Positions 25,561 to 35,017 of a stretch of 64,000 nucleotides of DNA are shown one piece after another. The DNA is from Afipia sp. (GTDB taxonomy: Bacteria; Pseudomonadota; Alphaproteobacteria; Rhizobiales; Xanthobacteraceae). The stretch lies in NCBI GenBank assembly GCA_016201045.1, contig JACQDM010000002.1, positions 558,001 to 622,000 of the forward strand. Direction: 5' to 3'. The position numbers and the translations under genes were made by a program. Within the stretch, counting starts at the first letter, position 1. Each line of letters begins with the position of its first letter. The notes below the pieces were generated by a model. The model was not told the DNA's origin. It saw nothing but the letters and a program-made list of their open reading frames with translations, and did no database searches.

Positions 25561-25884
25561 ATGGCGTCACCATCTGTTGCTGCGAATGCTTATGCGAGCC
25601 TTGCGCGGATCATCGATTCCGGGGGCGGCGCTGCTGCCGGTGCCGGCAAAGCAAGCGAAGGCGGCGGCATGTCGTTCGCTTCCCTTCTCAAGGAATCGCT
25701 CAACAACGTCATGGAAGCCGGAAAGAAATCCGACGCCCAGACCATCGCGATGGCTTCGGGCAAGGCGAACGTCATGGACGTTGTGACAGCGGTTGCGGAA
25801 ACCGATGTCGCCGTCTCGACGCTGGTGTCGGTGCGCGACAAGGTGATTTCCGCATACGAAGACATCATGAAGATGCCGATCTGA
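25561..25884 (+). CDS. fliE: Flagellar hook-basal body protein FliE
   Basis: FliE joins the MS ring to the rod. The 107-residue product has the FliE C-terminal half: SFASLLKESLNNVMEAGKKSDAQ, then GKANVMDVVTAVAETDVAVSTLVSVRDKVISAYEDIMKMPI. GGAG precedes the ATG; it lies 15 bp after flgC. Confidence 0.97.
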   Translation: MASPSVAANAYASLARIIDSGGGAAAGAGKASEGGGMSFASLLKESLNNVMEAGKKSDAQTIAMASGKANVMDVVTAVAETDVAVSTLVSVRDKVISAYEDIMKMPI

Positions 25885-25913
25885 CGGCTGAAAGTTTGCG
25901 GCAGGGGAATGCA

Positions 25914-26177
25914 ATGACAGGTGCTGAAGTTCTCGACGTTTCTCGCGATGCGATCTGGACCATCGTGAAAGTTTCCTCGCCGCTTCTGATCGTCGGCCTC
26001 GTGGTCGGTGTCGCGATCTCGCTGTTGCAGGCGCTAACGCAGATTCAGGAACAGACGCTGGTGTTCGTTCCTAAAATCCTCGCGATTTTCGTGGCGCTGA
26101 TCCTGGCGCTGCCGTTCATGGCGGACGCCATGAACAGCCAGATGCTGCGGTTGTCGTCGCGAATCGTCGGTGGCTAG
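25914..26177 (+). CDS. fliQ: Flagellar type III export protein FliQ
   Basis: FliQ is an export-gate subunit. The 87-residue protein has two transmembrane helices, with the motif LLIVGLVVGVAISLLQALTQIQEQTLVFVPK between and within them. ATG 25914, preceded by CAGGGG, gives the family N-terminus MTGAEVLDVSRDAIW; the frame extends six codons further upstream without similarity. Confidence 0.97.
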   Translation: MTGAEVLDVSRDAIWTIVKVSSPLLIVGLVVGVAISLLQALTQIQEQTLVFVPKILAIFVALILALPFMADAMNSQMLRLSSRIVGG

Positions 26178-26221
26178 CGCATGATCGGCCAATCGCTGAT
26201 CGGGGTTCGGACGGACACACC

Positions 26222-26992
26222 ATGCGCATCGACATCTCGCTTTTGCCCGCGCTTGCTGCGTCCTTCATGCTCGTCTTCGCCCGTATCGGTGCGATGGTGA
26301 TGCTGCTCCCCGGATTCGGCGAAACCAATATTCCTGTCCGCGTCCGGCTCGGTATCGCGCTCGCTCTCACGCTCATCATTTTGCCTCTCCATCGCAGCGC
26401 CTATCAAATCAGCATGACGTCGATGGCGCCATTGCTGGTGCTGATGGTCCACGAGATCATCATCGGCGTCGTCCTCGGCGCGACGGCGCGCGTCACGCTC
26501 GCGGCCTTGGCCGTCGCAGGGTCGGTGATCGCGCAGCAGCTGGGTCTTGGCTTTGTGACCTCTGTCGATCCGACGCAGGGCCAGCAGGGCGTGCTGATCG
26601 GAAACTTCCTGACGATGCTCGGGCTCACGCTATTGTTCGCGACCGACACGCACTATCTTGTCATCGCAGCACTCAACGACAGCTACACGATCTTTTCTCC
26701 CGGCGAGTTGATGCCGAGCGGGGACATCGCTGCTCTGGCGACTAAAGCCTTCAGCGGCGCTTTCAAGATCGGCATTCAGCTCGCCGCGCCGTTCATCGTC
26801 TTCGGGCTTGTCTTCAATCTCGGTCTCGGCGTGCTCGCGCGTTTGATGCCGCAGATGCAGGTCTATTTCGTCGGCGTGCCTCTATCGATGCTGGCTGGCT
26901 TCCTGATCCTTGCGGCTATTCTCGGAACCATGATGGCGCTGTTCATGGATTACCAGGGCGGTGTCCTTCACGAACTTGCGCCACGGAGTTAG
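26222..26992 (+). CDS. fliR: Flagellar type III export protein FliR
   Basis: FliR completes the FliPQR gate. The 256-residue protein has six or more hydrophobic segments, with FARIGAMVMLLPGFGETNIPVRVRLGIALALTLIILP and the GSVIAQQLGLGFVTSVDPTQGQQ loop, both FliR hallmarks. It begins 44 bp after fliQ and ends 6 bp before flhB. Confidence 0.97.
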   Translation: MRIDISLLPALAASFMLVFARIGAMVMLLPGFGETNIPVRVRLGIALALTLIILPLHRSAYQISMTSMAPLLVLMVHEIIIGVVLGATARVTLAALAVAGSVIAQQLGLGFVTSVDPTQGQQGVLIGNFLTMLGLTLLFATDTHYLVIAALNDSYTIFSPGELMPSGDIAALATKAFSGAFKIGIQLAAPFIVFGLVFNLGLGVLARLMPQMQVYFVGVPLSMLAGFLILAAILGTMMALFMDYQGGVLHELAPRS

Positions 26993-26998
26993 CAGCCG

Positions 26999-28072
26999 AT
27001 GGCAGACGAGGACAAGGACTCCAAAACAGAAGACCCGACACAGAAGCGTCTCGACGACGCAATCGACAAGGGCGACGTTGCCAAAAGCCAGGAGGTCAAT
27101 ACCTGGTTCGTAATTGCGGGTTCGACGCTGCTGTTGTCATCGTTCTCAGGCTCGATCGGGGCGGGCATCGAAAATCCGATGCGCAATCTCCTGATGAATG
27201 CGCATCAAATTCGGGTCGATGGTCCGGGCCTCCTTCAGCTTGTGACCAGCCTTGAAGGGATGCTCATCGCGGTCCTCGGCGTTCCGTTGTTGCTTCTGGT
27301 CATTGCCGGCGTCGCCAGCAATCTCGTGCAGCATCGATTGGTCTGGTCGACCGAACCGATCGTTCCGAAATTCAGCAAAATCTCGCCTATGGCGGGCGCG
27401 GGGCGTCTGTTCGGCAAGCAGGCGGGCGCGAATTTCCTCAAGGGCATATTCAAGGTCGTCGCGCTCGGAACGGTGATGGTTCTCGTGCTGTGGCCGGAGC
27501 GACATCGCGTCGATGCGATGGTGCGCTTCGATCCCGTGGCCATTCTCGGTGTCACCAAAACGATCTCGACGCAATTGATGGGCACGGTCGTCGCCATTCT
27601 CGCGGTCGTCGCGACGCTCGATTACCTGTTTCAATATCGCCAATGGTTCGAGCGGCAGAAAATGTCGCTGCAGGAAATCAAGGAAGAATACAAACAGTCC
27701 GAAGGCGATCCGCACATCAAGGGCCGGTTGAAGCAATTGCGTTATGCGCGCGCCAAGAAGCGAATGATGGCGGCGGTGCCAACGGCTTCGGTGATCATCA
27801 CCAACCCGACCCACTACGCGGTCGCTCTGAAATACGAGCGCGGCATGCCCGCCCCGATCTGCGTTGCCAAGGGTGTCGACCTGATGGCGCTGAAGATCAG
27901 GGAGATCGCCGCCGACAACGACGTGCCGATCGTGGAGAACGTGCCGCTGGCCCGCGCGCTGCATGCGAGCGTGGAGATCGATGACGAGATTCCGGTCGAG
28001 CATTATCACGCGGTTGCCGAAGTCATCGGCTACGTCATGAAGCTCAAGCGGGGGATTACCGGGCGTGGCTGA
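26999..28072 (+). CDS. flhB: Flagellar type III export switch protein FlhB
   Basis: FlhB switches export from rod/hook to filament substrates after autocleavage. The 357-residue protein has the N-terminal SKTEDPTQKRLDDAIDKGDVAKSQEV, four transmembrane helices, and the cleavage motif N269-P270-T271-H272 in IITNPTHYAVALKY. The C-terminal domain continues with APICVAKGVDLMALKIREIA and the usual P-LARALHASVEIDDEIP. Last gene of the flgB-flhB series; cckA begins about 110 bp later. Confidence 0.98.
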   Translation: MADEDKDSKTEDPTQKRLDDAIDKGDVAKSQEVNTWFVIAGSTLLLSSFSGSIGAGIENPMRNLLMNAHQIRVDGPGLLQLVTSLEGMLIAVLGVPLLLLVIAGVASNLVQHRLVWSTEPIVPKFSKISPMAGAGRLFGKQAGANFLKGIFKVVALGTVMVLVLWPERHRVDAMVRFDPVAILGVTKTISTQLMGTVVAILAVVATLDYLFQYRQWFERQKMSLQEIKEEYKQSEGDPHIKGRLKQLRYARAKKRMMAAVPTASVIITNPTHYAVALKYERGMPAPICVAKGVDLMALKIREIAADNDVPIVENVPLARALHASVEIDDEIPVEHYHAVAEVIGYVMKLKRGITGRG

Positions 28073-28183
28073 CGGGGTCTGGCGCGTACCGATTGGCGGT
28101 CGTAATGTCGCTTGCATCCCGAGGCCGGATTCAGGCACTCAAGGGAATATGACGGTACCCCGCCGTGGGCTGCGAAGCGTTCG

Positions 28184-30736
28184 ATGACATCCGATCAAGA
28201 CGACAATAAAGCCCCGTCCTTCGCTCCCGTGCATGAACCACCACGGCGCGGCGGCAGCATTTTTCTGGTGCTGCTGGTCGCGGGCGCGATTGTGGCTGCC
28301 GCAATCTGGATGATGACGCTCGGCCGTGCTCAGGCGCAGCCTTATATTCTTGGCTTCCTCGCGCTATTGGCCATGATCGGCCTGTTCACGCTGTTTGCGT
28401 TTGCGGCGGGCATTATTCGTTTCGCCGGCGGCGCGACCGAAGACCCGATAGCAAGGCCAATTGCCGATCACGCATTCGATGGATTGGCTGTCACAGATTC
28501 ACGCGGTCATGTGGTCTATGCCAACGCCGCCTATCTCGCTGTTACGGGGGCTTCCGGTCCGAACGATGTGCGGCCGGTGGAGCGCGTGTTCATCGGCAAT
28601 CCGGATGTATCGGAAGCGGTGTTTCGCCTTCTGAAAGCCGCGCGCGAAGGCAAGCGTCAACAGGAAGAAGTGCGGATCGCGGGCAGCGACAGTTCGCATG
28701 GCCGCTGGCTTCGCATGCGCGTCCGCCCGCTCGGCGGCGGCAAGCGCGAACAGAAATTCGCGGTGTGGTCGATTGCCGACATCACGCGCGATCGCGAACG
28801 GCAGGAGGACGTTTTTCAGGAACTGCAGCACGCCATCGAATACCTCGATCATGCGCCGTGCGGCTTTTTCTCCGTCAATCCGGCGGGCGAGCTTGTCTAT
28901 GTCAACGCGACGCTGGCGAACTGGCTAGACTACGATTTGGCCGAAATCGGTTCGGGCGGTCTCAAAGTCTCCGACATCGTGTCTGGCGATGGTGCAGCAC
29001 TGCTGACGTCCATCGTTCCCGAGCCGGGCGAGGTGAAAACTGAAGTCTTCGATGTCGATCTGCGCATGCGCGGCGGCAAGACGGTGCCGGTGCGGCTCTA
29101 TCACAAGCTCGCCTTCGGTGCCGATGGCGTGCCGGGCGCGTCGCGCACGCTCGCCATCAATCGCGCGCAGGAAGACAATTCCGATCCGCAGCGCGCGGCC
29201 GAAGTGCGTTTCATGCGCTTCTTCGATCACACGCCGATGGCGATTGCGACAGTCGATAAAGCGGGCGATATCGTCCGTGCCAATGCACGTTTCGCCAAGC
29301 TCGCGCAGAGCCTGTCACCGGCGAACGCTGCGAGCAAATCGATTTTTTCGATTCTCAACGAGCGCGACCGTTCGCAACTGACAACGGCCATCGCGCGCGC
29401 CGCCGAAGGGCAGGGCGACATTGCGCCGGTCGAAGCGATGCTCGACGGCGAGCGCGAGCGCTGGGGCCAATTCTTCGTCACGTCGGTCGAGCAGGACTCC
29501 CGCGACACCGAAGCCGCCATCGTCTATCTTCTCGAGACGACCGAGAAGCGCACGCTCGAAAATCATCTGGCGCAGTCGCAGAAAATGCAGGCTGTCGGCC
29601 AGCTTGCCGGCGGCATCGCCCACGATTTCAACAACGTGCTCTCCGCCATCATGATGGCGAACGATTTTCTGCTCAACGCGCACAAGCCGACCGACCCGTC
29701 GTTTCAGGACATCATCCAGATCAAGCAGAACGCGACGCGCGCGGCGGCGCTGGTGCGGCAACTGCTCGCGTTCTCGCGCAAGCAGACCCTGCGCCCGCAG
29801 GTGCTCGATGTCGGCGACGTGTTGTCCGACCTCAACGTGCTGCTCAAGCGCCTGCTTGGCGAGAAGGTGAAACCCGAAGTCATTCACGGCCGCGACCTGT
29901 GGTCTGTGAAAGCTGACCTTTCGCAATTCGAGCAGGTGATCGTCAATCTTGCGGTGAACGCGCGCGATGCGATGCCGGATGGCGGCAAACTCACCATCAA
30001 GACCGCGAATGTCCCTGCGAAAGACGCCGAGCGGCCGCAATATAAGGGTATGCCCGCGGCCGACTATGTGCTGATCGAAGTCAGTGATACGGGCACGGGC
30101 ATCCCGCCCGAAATCGTCGACAAGATTTTCGAGCCGTTTTTTTCGACCAAGGAAGTCGGCAAGGGAACCGGACTCGGCCTTTCGACCGTCTATGGAATCG
30201 TCAAGCAGACCGGCGGCTTCGTCTACGTCGATTCCGTTGCGAACTTAGGCACGACATTTCGTATTTTCCTGCCGCGCTATTCGCCTGAAGCGGATACGTC
30301 CGAGCCGGCGATTGGCGGCAACGGCGCGGCATCTTCCGAAAAGCCGCGCGTGCAGGACCTTACCGGGCAAGGAACCATTCTGCTCGTCGAGGACGAGGAC
30401 GGGTTGCGTTCGCTCAATGCACGCGGGTTGCGCTCGCGCGGCTACACCGTGATCGAAGCCGCCAACGGCGTCGAGGCAATGGAAGCGCTTGAACGCGAAG
30501 AGGGCGAGATCGATCTTGTGGTTTCCGATGTTGTCATGCCCGAGATGGACGGTCCGACGCTGCTTGTCGAAATGCGAAAGAAAAATCCCGATCTGCGCAT
30601 CGTGTTCGTGTCCGGATATGCGGAGGACGCTTTTGAGAAAAGCCTTCCCGAGAACGAACAGTTCGACTTTCTCGCCAAGCCGTTTACGCTCAGCCAACTC
30701 GTCGCCAAGGTCAAAGAGACCGTCAGCGCGCCCTGA
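28184..30736 (+). CDS. cckA: Hybrid histidine kinase CckA
   Basis: CckA starts the CckA-ChpT-CtrA phosphorelay that controls cell-cycle and flagellar genes. The 850-residue protein has two transmembrane helices near residues 25-75, then PAS-type sensor domains to about residue 460. A HisKA domain follows, with phosphoacceptor H480 in [15 protein letters not shown], then an HATPase domain ([52 protein letters not shown]). The C-terminal receiver has acceptor D782 in [18 protein letters not shown] 28184 is chosen; the frame is open to 28112 without family similarity. The same window carries several CtrA-type boxes. Confidence 0.97.
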   Translation: MTSDQDDNKAPSFAPVHEPPRRGGSIFLVLLVAGAIVAAAIWMMTLGRAQAQPYILGFLALLAMIGLFTLFAFAAGIIRFAGGATEDPIARPIADHAFDGLAVTDSRGHVVYANAAYLAVTGASGPNDVRPVERVFIGNPDVSEAVFRLLKAAREGKRQQEEVRIAGSDSSHGRWLRMRVRPLGGGKREQKFAVWSIADITRDRERQEDVFQELQHAIEYLDHAPCGFFSVNPAGELVYVNATLANWLDYDLAEIGSGGLKVSDIVSGDGAALLTSIVPEPGEVKTEVFDVDLRMRGGKTVPVRLYHKLAFGADGVPGASRTLAINRAQEDNSDPQRAAEVRFMRFFDHTPMAIATVDKAGDIVRANARFAKLAQSLSPANAASKSIFSILNERDRSQLTTAIARAAEGQGDIAPVEAMLDGERERWGQFFVTSVEQDSRDTEAAIVYLLETTEKRTLENHLAQSQKMQAVGQLAGGIAHDFNNVLSAIMMANDFLLNAHKPTDPSFQDIIQIKQNATRAAALVRQLLAFSRKQTLRPQVLDVGDVLSDLNVLLKRLLGEKVKPEVIHGRDLWSVKADLSQFEQVIVNLAVNARDAMPDGGKLTIKTANVPAKDAERPQYKGMPAADYVLIEVSDTGTGIPPEIVDKIFEPFFSTKEVGKGTGLGLSTVYGIVKQTGGFVYVDSVANLGTTFRIFLPRYSPEADTSEPAIGGNGAASSEKPRVQDLTGQGTILLVEDEDGLRSLNARGLRSRGYTVIEAANGVEAMEALEREEGEIDLVVSDVVMPEMDGPTLLVEMRKKNPDLRIVFVSGYAEDAFEKSLPENEQFDFLAKPFTLSQLVAKVKETVSAP

Positions 30737-30856
30737 TCCGGCAAGGGTTCCCTCCGCGACTGAGCGCCGCACCGGATACTGGGTAAGACGGCTTTTCTTT
30801 CGTGCGCCATGCACCATGTTAAGGCGCGTCCCCCTGCCGGGGATGGAGGACAATTC

Positions 30857-31804
30857 ATGAATTTCTTGCAGCGCATGCGCGCCGTTCTGAAATCGCTCGC
30901 CATCGTCACCGCGCTGGCGATGCCGGTCGCTATCGTCATTTCGTCGTCGGCCGACGCCCGCATCGGCGGTGGTGGCAGTTACGGTTCGCGCGGAACGCGC
31001 ACTTGGTCCGCGCCACCTTCGACGACGACCGCTCCCAACGCCGCCCAGCCCATGCAGCGAAGCTGGACTCAGCCGGGCGTTAACTCGCCGGCGAATGCGG
31101 GCGGCGGATTCTTCAATCGCCCCGGCATGGGCATGCTTGGCGGACTGGCCGCTGGATTTCTCGGTGCTGGTCTGCTCGGCATGCTGTTTGGCGGCGGTTT
31201 GTTCGGCGGTCTCGGCGGATTGTCGTCGATCATCGGTCTCGTAATTCAGCTTGCGCTGATTTATTTCGTCGTGCGGCTCGCGATGTCGTGGTGGCAACGC
31301 CGCAACGCGCCGGCCTACGCCAACATGCAGGCAACGCCGCAGCCGAACAATGGGCCGCTACAGAACGCGCGCTCGGCGTTTGGTTTCGGTTCTTCAAGCG
31401 CGCCGCTTGAAATCCGGCCGGACGACTACGACACGTTCGAGCGGCTGCTCGGCGAAATCCAGTCCGCGTGGTCAAACGAAGATGTCGAGAAGCTGCGTAT
31501 TCTGGCGACGCCGGAGATGGTCTCGTATTTCATCGAAGACCTCGCGCATAACAGCAAGCGCGGCCTGGTCAATCGCGTGAGTGGCGTGAAGCTCTTGCAG
31601 GGCGATCTCGCCGAAGCCTGGCGCGAGGGTCAGACCGACTATGCGACCCTCGGGCTGCGCTTTACGCTCGTCGACAAGACGGTCGACCGGATCAGCGGCA
31701 AGATCGTCGAAGGCAGCGAGACGCCGATTGAGGTCACCGAAGTGTGGACGTTTCTGCGGCGGACCGGGGGCAGCTGGGAGCTGTCGGCGATCCAGCAGGC
31801 TTGA
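30857..31804 (+). CDS. Tim44-like domain membrane protein
   Basis: A 315-residue protein with a signal/membrane segment (LKSLAIVTALAMPVAIVISSSADA), a Gly-rich part with a second hydrophobic stretch (about residues 90-145, including GLLGMLFGGGLFGGLGG), and a C-terminal Tim44-like domain of about 130 residues that ends WTFLRRTGGSWELSAIQQA. Such proteins are common in alphaproteobacteria and may assist membrane protein assembly; the role here is unknown. GGATGGAGGA before 30857 sets the start. A terminator follows at 31823-31854. Confidence 0.88.
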   Translation: MNFLQRMRAVLKSLAIVTALAMPVAIVISSSADARIGGGGSYGSRGTRTWSAPPSTTTAPNAAQPMQRSWTQPGVNSPANAGGGFFNRPGMGMLGGLAAGFLGAGLLGMLFGGGLFGGLGGLSSIIGLVIQLALIYFVVRLAMSWWQRRNAPAYANMQATPQPNNGPLQNARSAFGFGSSSAPLEIRPDDYDTFERLLGEIQSAWSNEDVEKLRILATPEMVSYFIEDLAHNSKRGLVNRVSGVKLLQGDLAEAWREGQTDYATLGLRFTLVDKTVDRISGKIVEGSETPIEVTEVWTFLRRTGGSWELSAIQQA

Positions 31805-31822
31805 GGTGAACTGATATTATGG

Positions 31823-31854
31823 AGGGGCGTCACGTGGCTATGATGCCCCTTTTT
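31823..31854 (+). terminator. Intrinsic terminator after the Tim44-like gene
   Basis: AGGGGCGTCA (31823-31832) pairs with TGATGCCCCT (31841-31850) with one G-T pair and an 8-base loop, followed by TTTTGTGTGT. Confidence 0.85.
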
Positions 31855-31957
31855 GTGTGTTGATCGTGATCGCTGAATAAGTCGCGGCTCGGTGTGTTGA
31901 TGACATGCCAGCCGAATCTTTGACTTCGACCGGCCAAGAAAATTCCGGCAGAAATAA

Positions 31958-32164
31958 ATGACCGTTCGTTCTGTTTCCATTTGTGCCTTTGGTTTTATCG
32001 CAACTGCGCTTTTTGCCTTTGCCGCATGGCTTTTCCGCCGGACACCGACCGCAAAATCATGGAACGCCTCGCATCCGTCGCGCGGACTGGACGGCGGCTG
32101 TTCGCAAAACGATCTGAAGAGCACTGGCGGCGGCGCATTGCTGTATTGCTTTGCTGCGAACTAG
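31958..32164 (+). CDS. Possible 68-residue membrane protein
   Basis: The 478-bp interval 31805-32282 holds only this candidate. Its product has one hydrophobic helix near the N-terminus (VSICAFGFIATALFAFAAWLF) followed by Arg and a polar tail. The upstream ribosome site is weak (GGCAGAAATAA). In its favour, a clear intrinsic terminator begins 23 bp after its stop, implying that something is transcribed here on the + strand. An overlapping frame (31981-32175) is Cys/Arg-rich and less likely. It may instead be a small RNA. Confidence 0.4.
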   Translation: MTVRSVSICAFGFIATALFAFAAWLFRRTPTAKSWNASHPSRGLDGGCSQNDLKSTGGGALLYCFAAN

Positions 32165-32186
32165 TCGGCTCTTGAATGGTTTAGGC

Positions 32187-32219
32187 TCGGCGCGGATCGT
32201 ATCCGCGCCGATTGCTTTT
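32187..32219 (+). terminator. Intrinsic terminator before the cupin gene
   Basis: TCGGCGCGGAT (32187-32197) and ATCCGCGCCGA (32201-32211) pair perfectly around a CGT loop, followed by TTGCTTTTC. It ends whatever is transcribed from 31855-32186. Confidence 0.88.
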
Positions 32220-32282
32220 CAGGACCATTACAAGGCGCTCGATCTTGTGTAGCCTGCGCGCGACATCATCCGGAGCATTGAC

Positions 32283-32690
32283 ATGAGGATCATTCCGTCC
32301 GGCAGCGTACCGACCAAACGCGCGCCCGCCGAGTATTTCACTGGTACGGTGTTCCAGGACCCGATCATCGAAACGCCAGCGCCTGCGCATCTCAATGCGA
32401 CGCGTGTGACGTTTGAGCCGGGTGCGCGGACCGCATGGCACACCCATCCGCTCGGCCAGACGCTGTATGTCGTCGCAGGATGCGGGCGGGTACAGACACA
32501 GGGCGAGCCGGTGCGCGAAATCCGCGCTGGCGACGTGGTCTGGATTCCGCCGGGCGAAAAGCATTGGCATGGTGCTGCACCGGCGACGGTGATGGCGCAT
32601 ATCGCCATGCAGGAATCCAAGGACGGCAAGTTCGTCGACTGGATGGAACATGTCTCCGACGCCGACTACAACAAGCCGGTAGGACAGTAG
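32283..32690 (+). CDS. Small cupin protein, manganese-cupin/mandelonitrile lyase type
   Basis: A 135-residue single-domain cupin. Motif 1 is TFEPGARTAWHTHPLGQTLYVVAGCG, with metal ligands H-x-H and Q, and motif 2 is DVVWIPPGEKHWHGAAPATVMAHIAM with the distal His. This spacing is that of the small bacterial cupins annotated as (R)-mandelonitrile lyase-like or carboxymuconolactone-associated proteins. The true substrate cannot be told. GGAG lies 8 bp before the ATG. Confidence 0.85.
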   Translation: MRIIPSGSVPTKRAPAEYFTGTVFQDPIIETPAPAHLNATRVTFEPGARTAWHTHPLGQTLYVVAGCGRVQTQGEPVREIRAGDVVWIPPGEKHWHGAAPATVMAHIAMQESKDGKFVDWMEHVSDADYNKPVGQ

Positions 32691-32792
32691 CGCTCGCCTC
32701 TCACGCATTCGAGACTTTGCGAATCGTCATATTTGCCGCATTGATGACTCATTCTGGCAGTCTTTTGCCCGCGAGACAGGCAGGAGGAACCG

Positions 32793-33119
32793 ATGCGCTT
32801 CATCATTCCGGCACTCTATGTGTGCGTGTTCGGCGTCGCGGTTTATTTCGCGATCGTCCAATCCCCGCTGCCTCAGGCCGTCGCCTCGGTTCCGCAGGAC
32901 GGGGCTGCGGCGCTGAGCCAAGTCACAGGGCCGAAGGTCGGCAAACGCGAAACCTGCCGCCAGAGCGTTGCTGCCAAGCATCTCAAGCGCGGCGATGCGC
33001 GCGACCAGCTGCAGCTTTGCGTGGCAAAGGCGCGGCTCGATTGCCTGCAGCAGGCGATCGACGCGAAATATCGCGGGGCTGCGCGCCGCCTGTTCGTCAA
33101 GAGCTGCGTCGCGGCCTGA
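32793..33119 (+). CDS. Small secreted or membrane-anchored cysteine-containing protein
   Basis: A 108-residue protein with an N-terminal hydrophobic segment (FIIPALYVCVFGVAVYFAIV) and a basic C-terminal domain with four cysteines (ETCRQSV, QLCVAKARLDCLQQ, FVKSCVAA) that could form disulfides in the periplasm. GGAGGAACCG precedes the ATG. No family recognised. Confidence 0.75.
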   Translation: MRFIIPALYVCVFGVAVYFAIVQSPLPQAVASVPQDGAAALSQVTGPKVGKRETCRQSVAAKHLKRGDARDQLQLCVAKARLDCLQQAIDAKYRGAARRLFVKSCVAA

Positions 33120-33203
33120 CGTTCCGGGTTTCCATTCGTCATTCTCGCATCTAGTCTAATGCGGCGGGTGTATGGTGCCCGCATTCGCATCGGGGATGAA
33201 CGC

Positions 33204-33755
33204 GTGCCGCATCCGGATTTTCAGCCGACACTCACGGGCGAGACTATCGTTATTCGCCCCATCGAACCGGCTGACTGGAAAGAATTGTTCGCCGCCGCTG
33301 CGGATCCCGACATCTGGAGATTGCATCCTGCCACGACGCGCTACACCGAGCCGGTGTTCCGCGAATTCTTCGACAACGCCGTCGCCTCGAAAATGGCGTT
33401 CGTGTTCGTCGAGCGCACGGGCGGGCGACTGATCGGCTCAAGCCGCTATTTCGGCTACGACCCGCAAAAGAGCGAAGTCGAGATCGGCTGGACTTTCATC
33501 GTGCGCGATCACTGGGGCGGCAAGACCAACCGCGAGATCAAGCGGCTGATGCTCGATCACGCCTTCACCTTCGTCGACAATGTGATCTTCTGGGTCGGCG
33601 AGACGAACTGGCGCTCGCAGCGCGCGGTTGAGAAGATCGGCGGCGTCAGGCGGGAAGGGACGTTACTGCGCGAGGCGACCGGCAACGCGCCGCATGTGGT
33701 GTTCGACCTGAGCAAGGCGCGGTATCTCGCGGGCGGTGCGCTTCGCGCGGCGTGA
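33204..33755 (+). CDS. GNAT family N-acetyltransferase (RimJ/RimL type)
   Basis: The product has the Acetyltransf_3 layout: LTGETIVIRPIEPADWKELFAAAADPDIWRLHP, then AFVFVERTGGRLIGSSRYFGYDPQKSEVEIGWTFIVRDHWGGKTNREIKRLML with the acetyl-CoA loop, and a C-terminal NWRSQRAVEKIGGVREGTLLRE. GTG 33204 is preferred because GGGGATGAAC precedes it; ATG 33159 is in frame but has no ribosome site. Substrate unknown. Confidence 0.88.
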   Translation: MPHPDFQPTLTGETIVIRPIEPADWKELFAAAADPDIWRLHPATTRYTEPVFREFFDNAVASKMAFVFVERTGGRLIGSSRYFGYDPQKSEVEIGWTFIVRDHWGGKTNREIKRLMLDHAFTFVDNVIFWVGETNWRSQRAVEKIGGVRREGTLLREATGNAPHVVFDLSKARYLAGGALRAA

Positions 33756-33808
33756 GATTTCGGATTCGGTTTAAAACCGCACATACAGTCGCCGGCATAC
33801 GCGCCACA

Positions 33809-34282
33809 CTACTCATCCCGCTCCCGCGTCACCGTGATCCGCGTGCCGGTTTTCGCAACATCGCAACGGATACTCAGTTTCCGATAGCGCGTGTCGAGTT
33901 CGTAGCCGCGGATAATGTTGGTGCGGCCGACGCAGCGCTGAATGCCGCGCAGCGTGTCGTCCTTTGTGATGGTGAAAACCAGCGCCGACGCCTGCGCGAG
34001 AAAATCGTAAAAGGCGTCGGACGGCTTTGCCTTGTCGGTCGCCGCGAACATTGAGTTCGTCTGGTTCTTGCCCGCGCAGCCGAGTGCAGCGCGTGTCACC
34101 GCCGGATGGGTCAGCGCGATTTCGCCGCCGCGCACAGCACCCACTTTCAGCCCGGTGATCTGATCGGCGAGCTGCTTGGCGAGATCGTCGCAACGGTCGG
34201 CGCGGGCGGGGGAGGTGAGCACCGCGATAAACCCCATCGCAACAAGCGTGAGGCCGATTGTTGTCGTCTTCGAATTCATCAT
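33809..34282 (-). CDS. Secreted hypothetical protein (157 aa)
   Basis: The product has a signal peptide (TIGLTLVAMGFIAVLTSPARA) and a small domain with three cysteines (DRCDDLAKQLADQ, ALGCAGKNQT, RKLSIRCDVAKTG). ATG 34282 has AGGGA upstream; the frame is open to 34330 without support. No known family. It converges on the GNAT gene. Confidence 0.75.
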   Translation of the reverse strand: MMNSKTTTIGLTLVAMGFIAVLTSPARADRCDDLAKQLADQITGLKVGAVRGGEIALTHPAVTRAALGCAGKNQTNSMFAATDKAKPSDAFYDFLAQASALVFTITKDDTLRGIQRCVGRTNIIRGYELDTRYRKLSIRCDVAKTGTRITVTRERDE

Positions 34283-34330
34283 TCGCACGGTCCCTACAAG
34301 ATAAGACGGCGTCTCAGCGCAATGAATCAT

Positions 34331-34402
34331 ATGCGGGCTGGACCCGCGTATCCATCATATTTCGAAAAGATGGATTGCCGGGTCAAGCCCGGCAATGACA
34401 AT
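34331..34402. repeat. REP-like palindromic repeat
   Basis: Composite of three dyads: GCGGG/CCCGC near 34334-34347, ATCCATC/GATGGAT at about 34350-34375, and ATTGCCGGG (34374-34382) with CCCGGCAAT (34388-34396) around TCAAG. The last unit matches, from memory, a dispersed intergenic palindrome common in Rhizobiales genomes. Copy number cannot be judged from one window. Confidence 0.65.
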
Positions 34403-34457
34403 AATGCCTTGTTCATAGCCGCGAACTCCGACTCCCGACCAAAGCACGGCTGGTAAG

Positions 34458-34473
34458 CCATACAAATGTATGG
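34458..34473. promoter_or_regulatory. Palindrome upstream of the first brnTA, probable BrnA operator
   Basis: CCATACA-AA-TGTATGG is a perfect 16-bp inverted repeat 30 bp before the brnT start. BrnA-type ribbon-helix-helix antitoxins autorepress their operon in Brucella; this dyad is the obvious candidate site here. Confidence 0.55.
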
Positions 34474-34503
34474 TATCTTCTCCATATAGACGGATATTGC
34501 CGG

Positions 34504-34794
34504 ATGTCCGATTTCGAGTGGGATGCCGCGAAAGACAGGATTAACCGCACCAAACATGGCGTCGGATTTGAACTTGCGCAATCCGCGTTTTTGGACCCGC
34601 ACCGCGTGATCGCGGAAGACCTCGATCATAGCGGCAGCGAGACGCGCTATTTCTGTTTCGGTCGTATTGAGGGCGCGGTCATGACGGTGCGCTTCACATG
34701 GCGAAACGGAAGAGTTCGGATTTTCGGCGCTGGATACTGGCGGAAAGGAAAGGCGATCTATGAAAAAGCCGCTCACAAGAAAGACCCCGGTTAA
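34504..34794 (+). CDS. brnT: BrnT-family ribonuclease toxin
   Basis: A 96-residue product with the BrnT profile: FEWDAAKDRINRTKHGVGFELAQSAFLDP at the N-terminus, then RYFCFGRIEGAVMTVRFTWRNGRVRIF. BrnT is a RelE-fold mRNase neutralised by BrnA. The antitoxin start overlaps the 3' end of this gene by 35 bp, the usual toxin-first brnTA order. A palindrome lies just upstream. Confidence 0.9.
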   Translation: MSDFEWDAAKDRINRTKHGVGFELAQSAFLDPHRVIAEDLDHSGSETRYFCFGRIEGAVMTVRFTWRNGRVRIFGAGYWRKGKAIYEKAAHKKDPG

Positions 34795-35017
34795 ATACAG
34801 CAATGGCGAGATCGGTCGGATCAGAGTGGTCGAGGACTTCCTTCCGCCGCCTGACAGGCTGGTGCTGCGTGAAGATAATGTGAAAGTGACGTTGAGCCTG
34901 TCGCAGCGTTCAGTAACTTTCTTCAAGCGCGCCGCACGCCAGCGCCGCGTTCCCTATCAGCGCATGATCCGCGCGCTGGTCGATGCCTATGCGGAGAAGC
35001 AAGGCGGGAAGGGGTGA
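34760..35017 (+). CDS. brnA: BrnA-like ribbon-helix-helix antitoxin
   Basis: An 85-residue basic protein. The C-terminal half NVKVTLSLSQRSVTFFKRAARQRRVPYQRMIRALVDAYAEK is a strand followed by two helices, the ribbon-helix-helix DNA-binding fold used by BrnA/CopG antitoxins. It overlaps brnT, indicating coupled translation, and abuts a third small gene at 35018. Confidence 0.85.
   Translation: MKKPLTRKTPVKYSNGEIGRIRVVEDFLPPPDRLVLREDNVKVTLSLSQRSVTFFKRAARQRRVPYQRMIRALVDAYAEKQGGKG

Noticed and set aside
31981-32175. Alternative small frame overlapping the 68-residue candidate
   Set aside because: Cys/Arg-rich, no membrane helix, no ribosome site; the other frame fits better.
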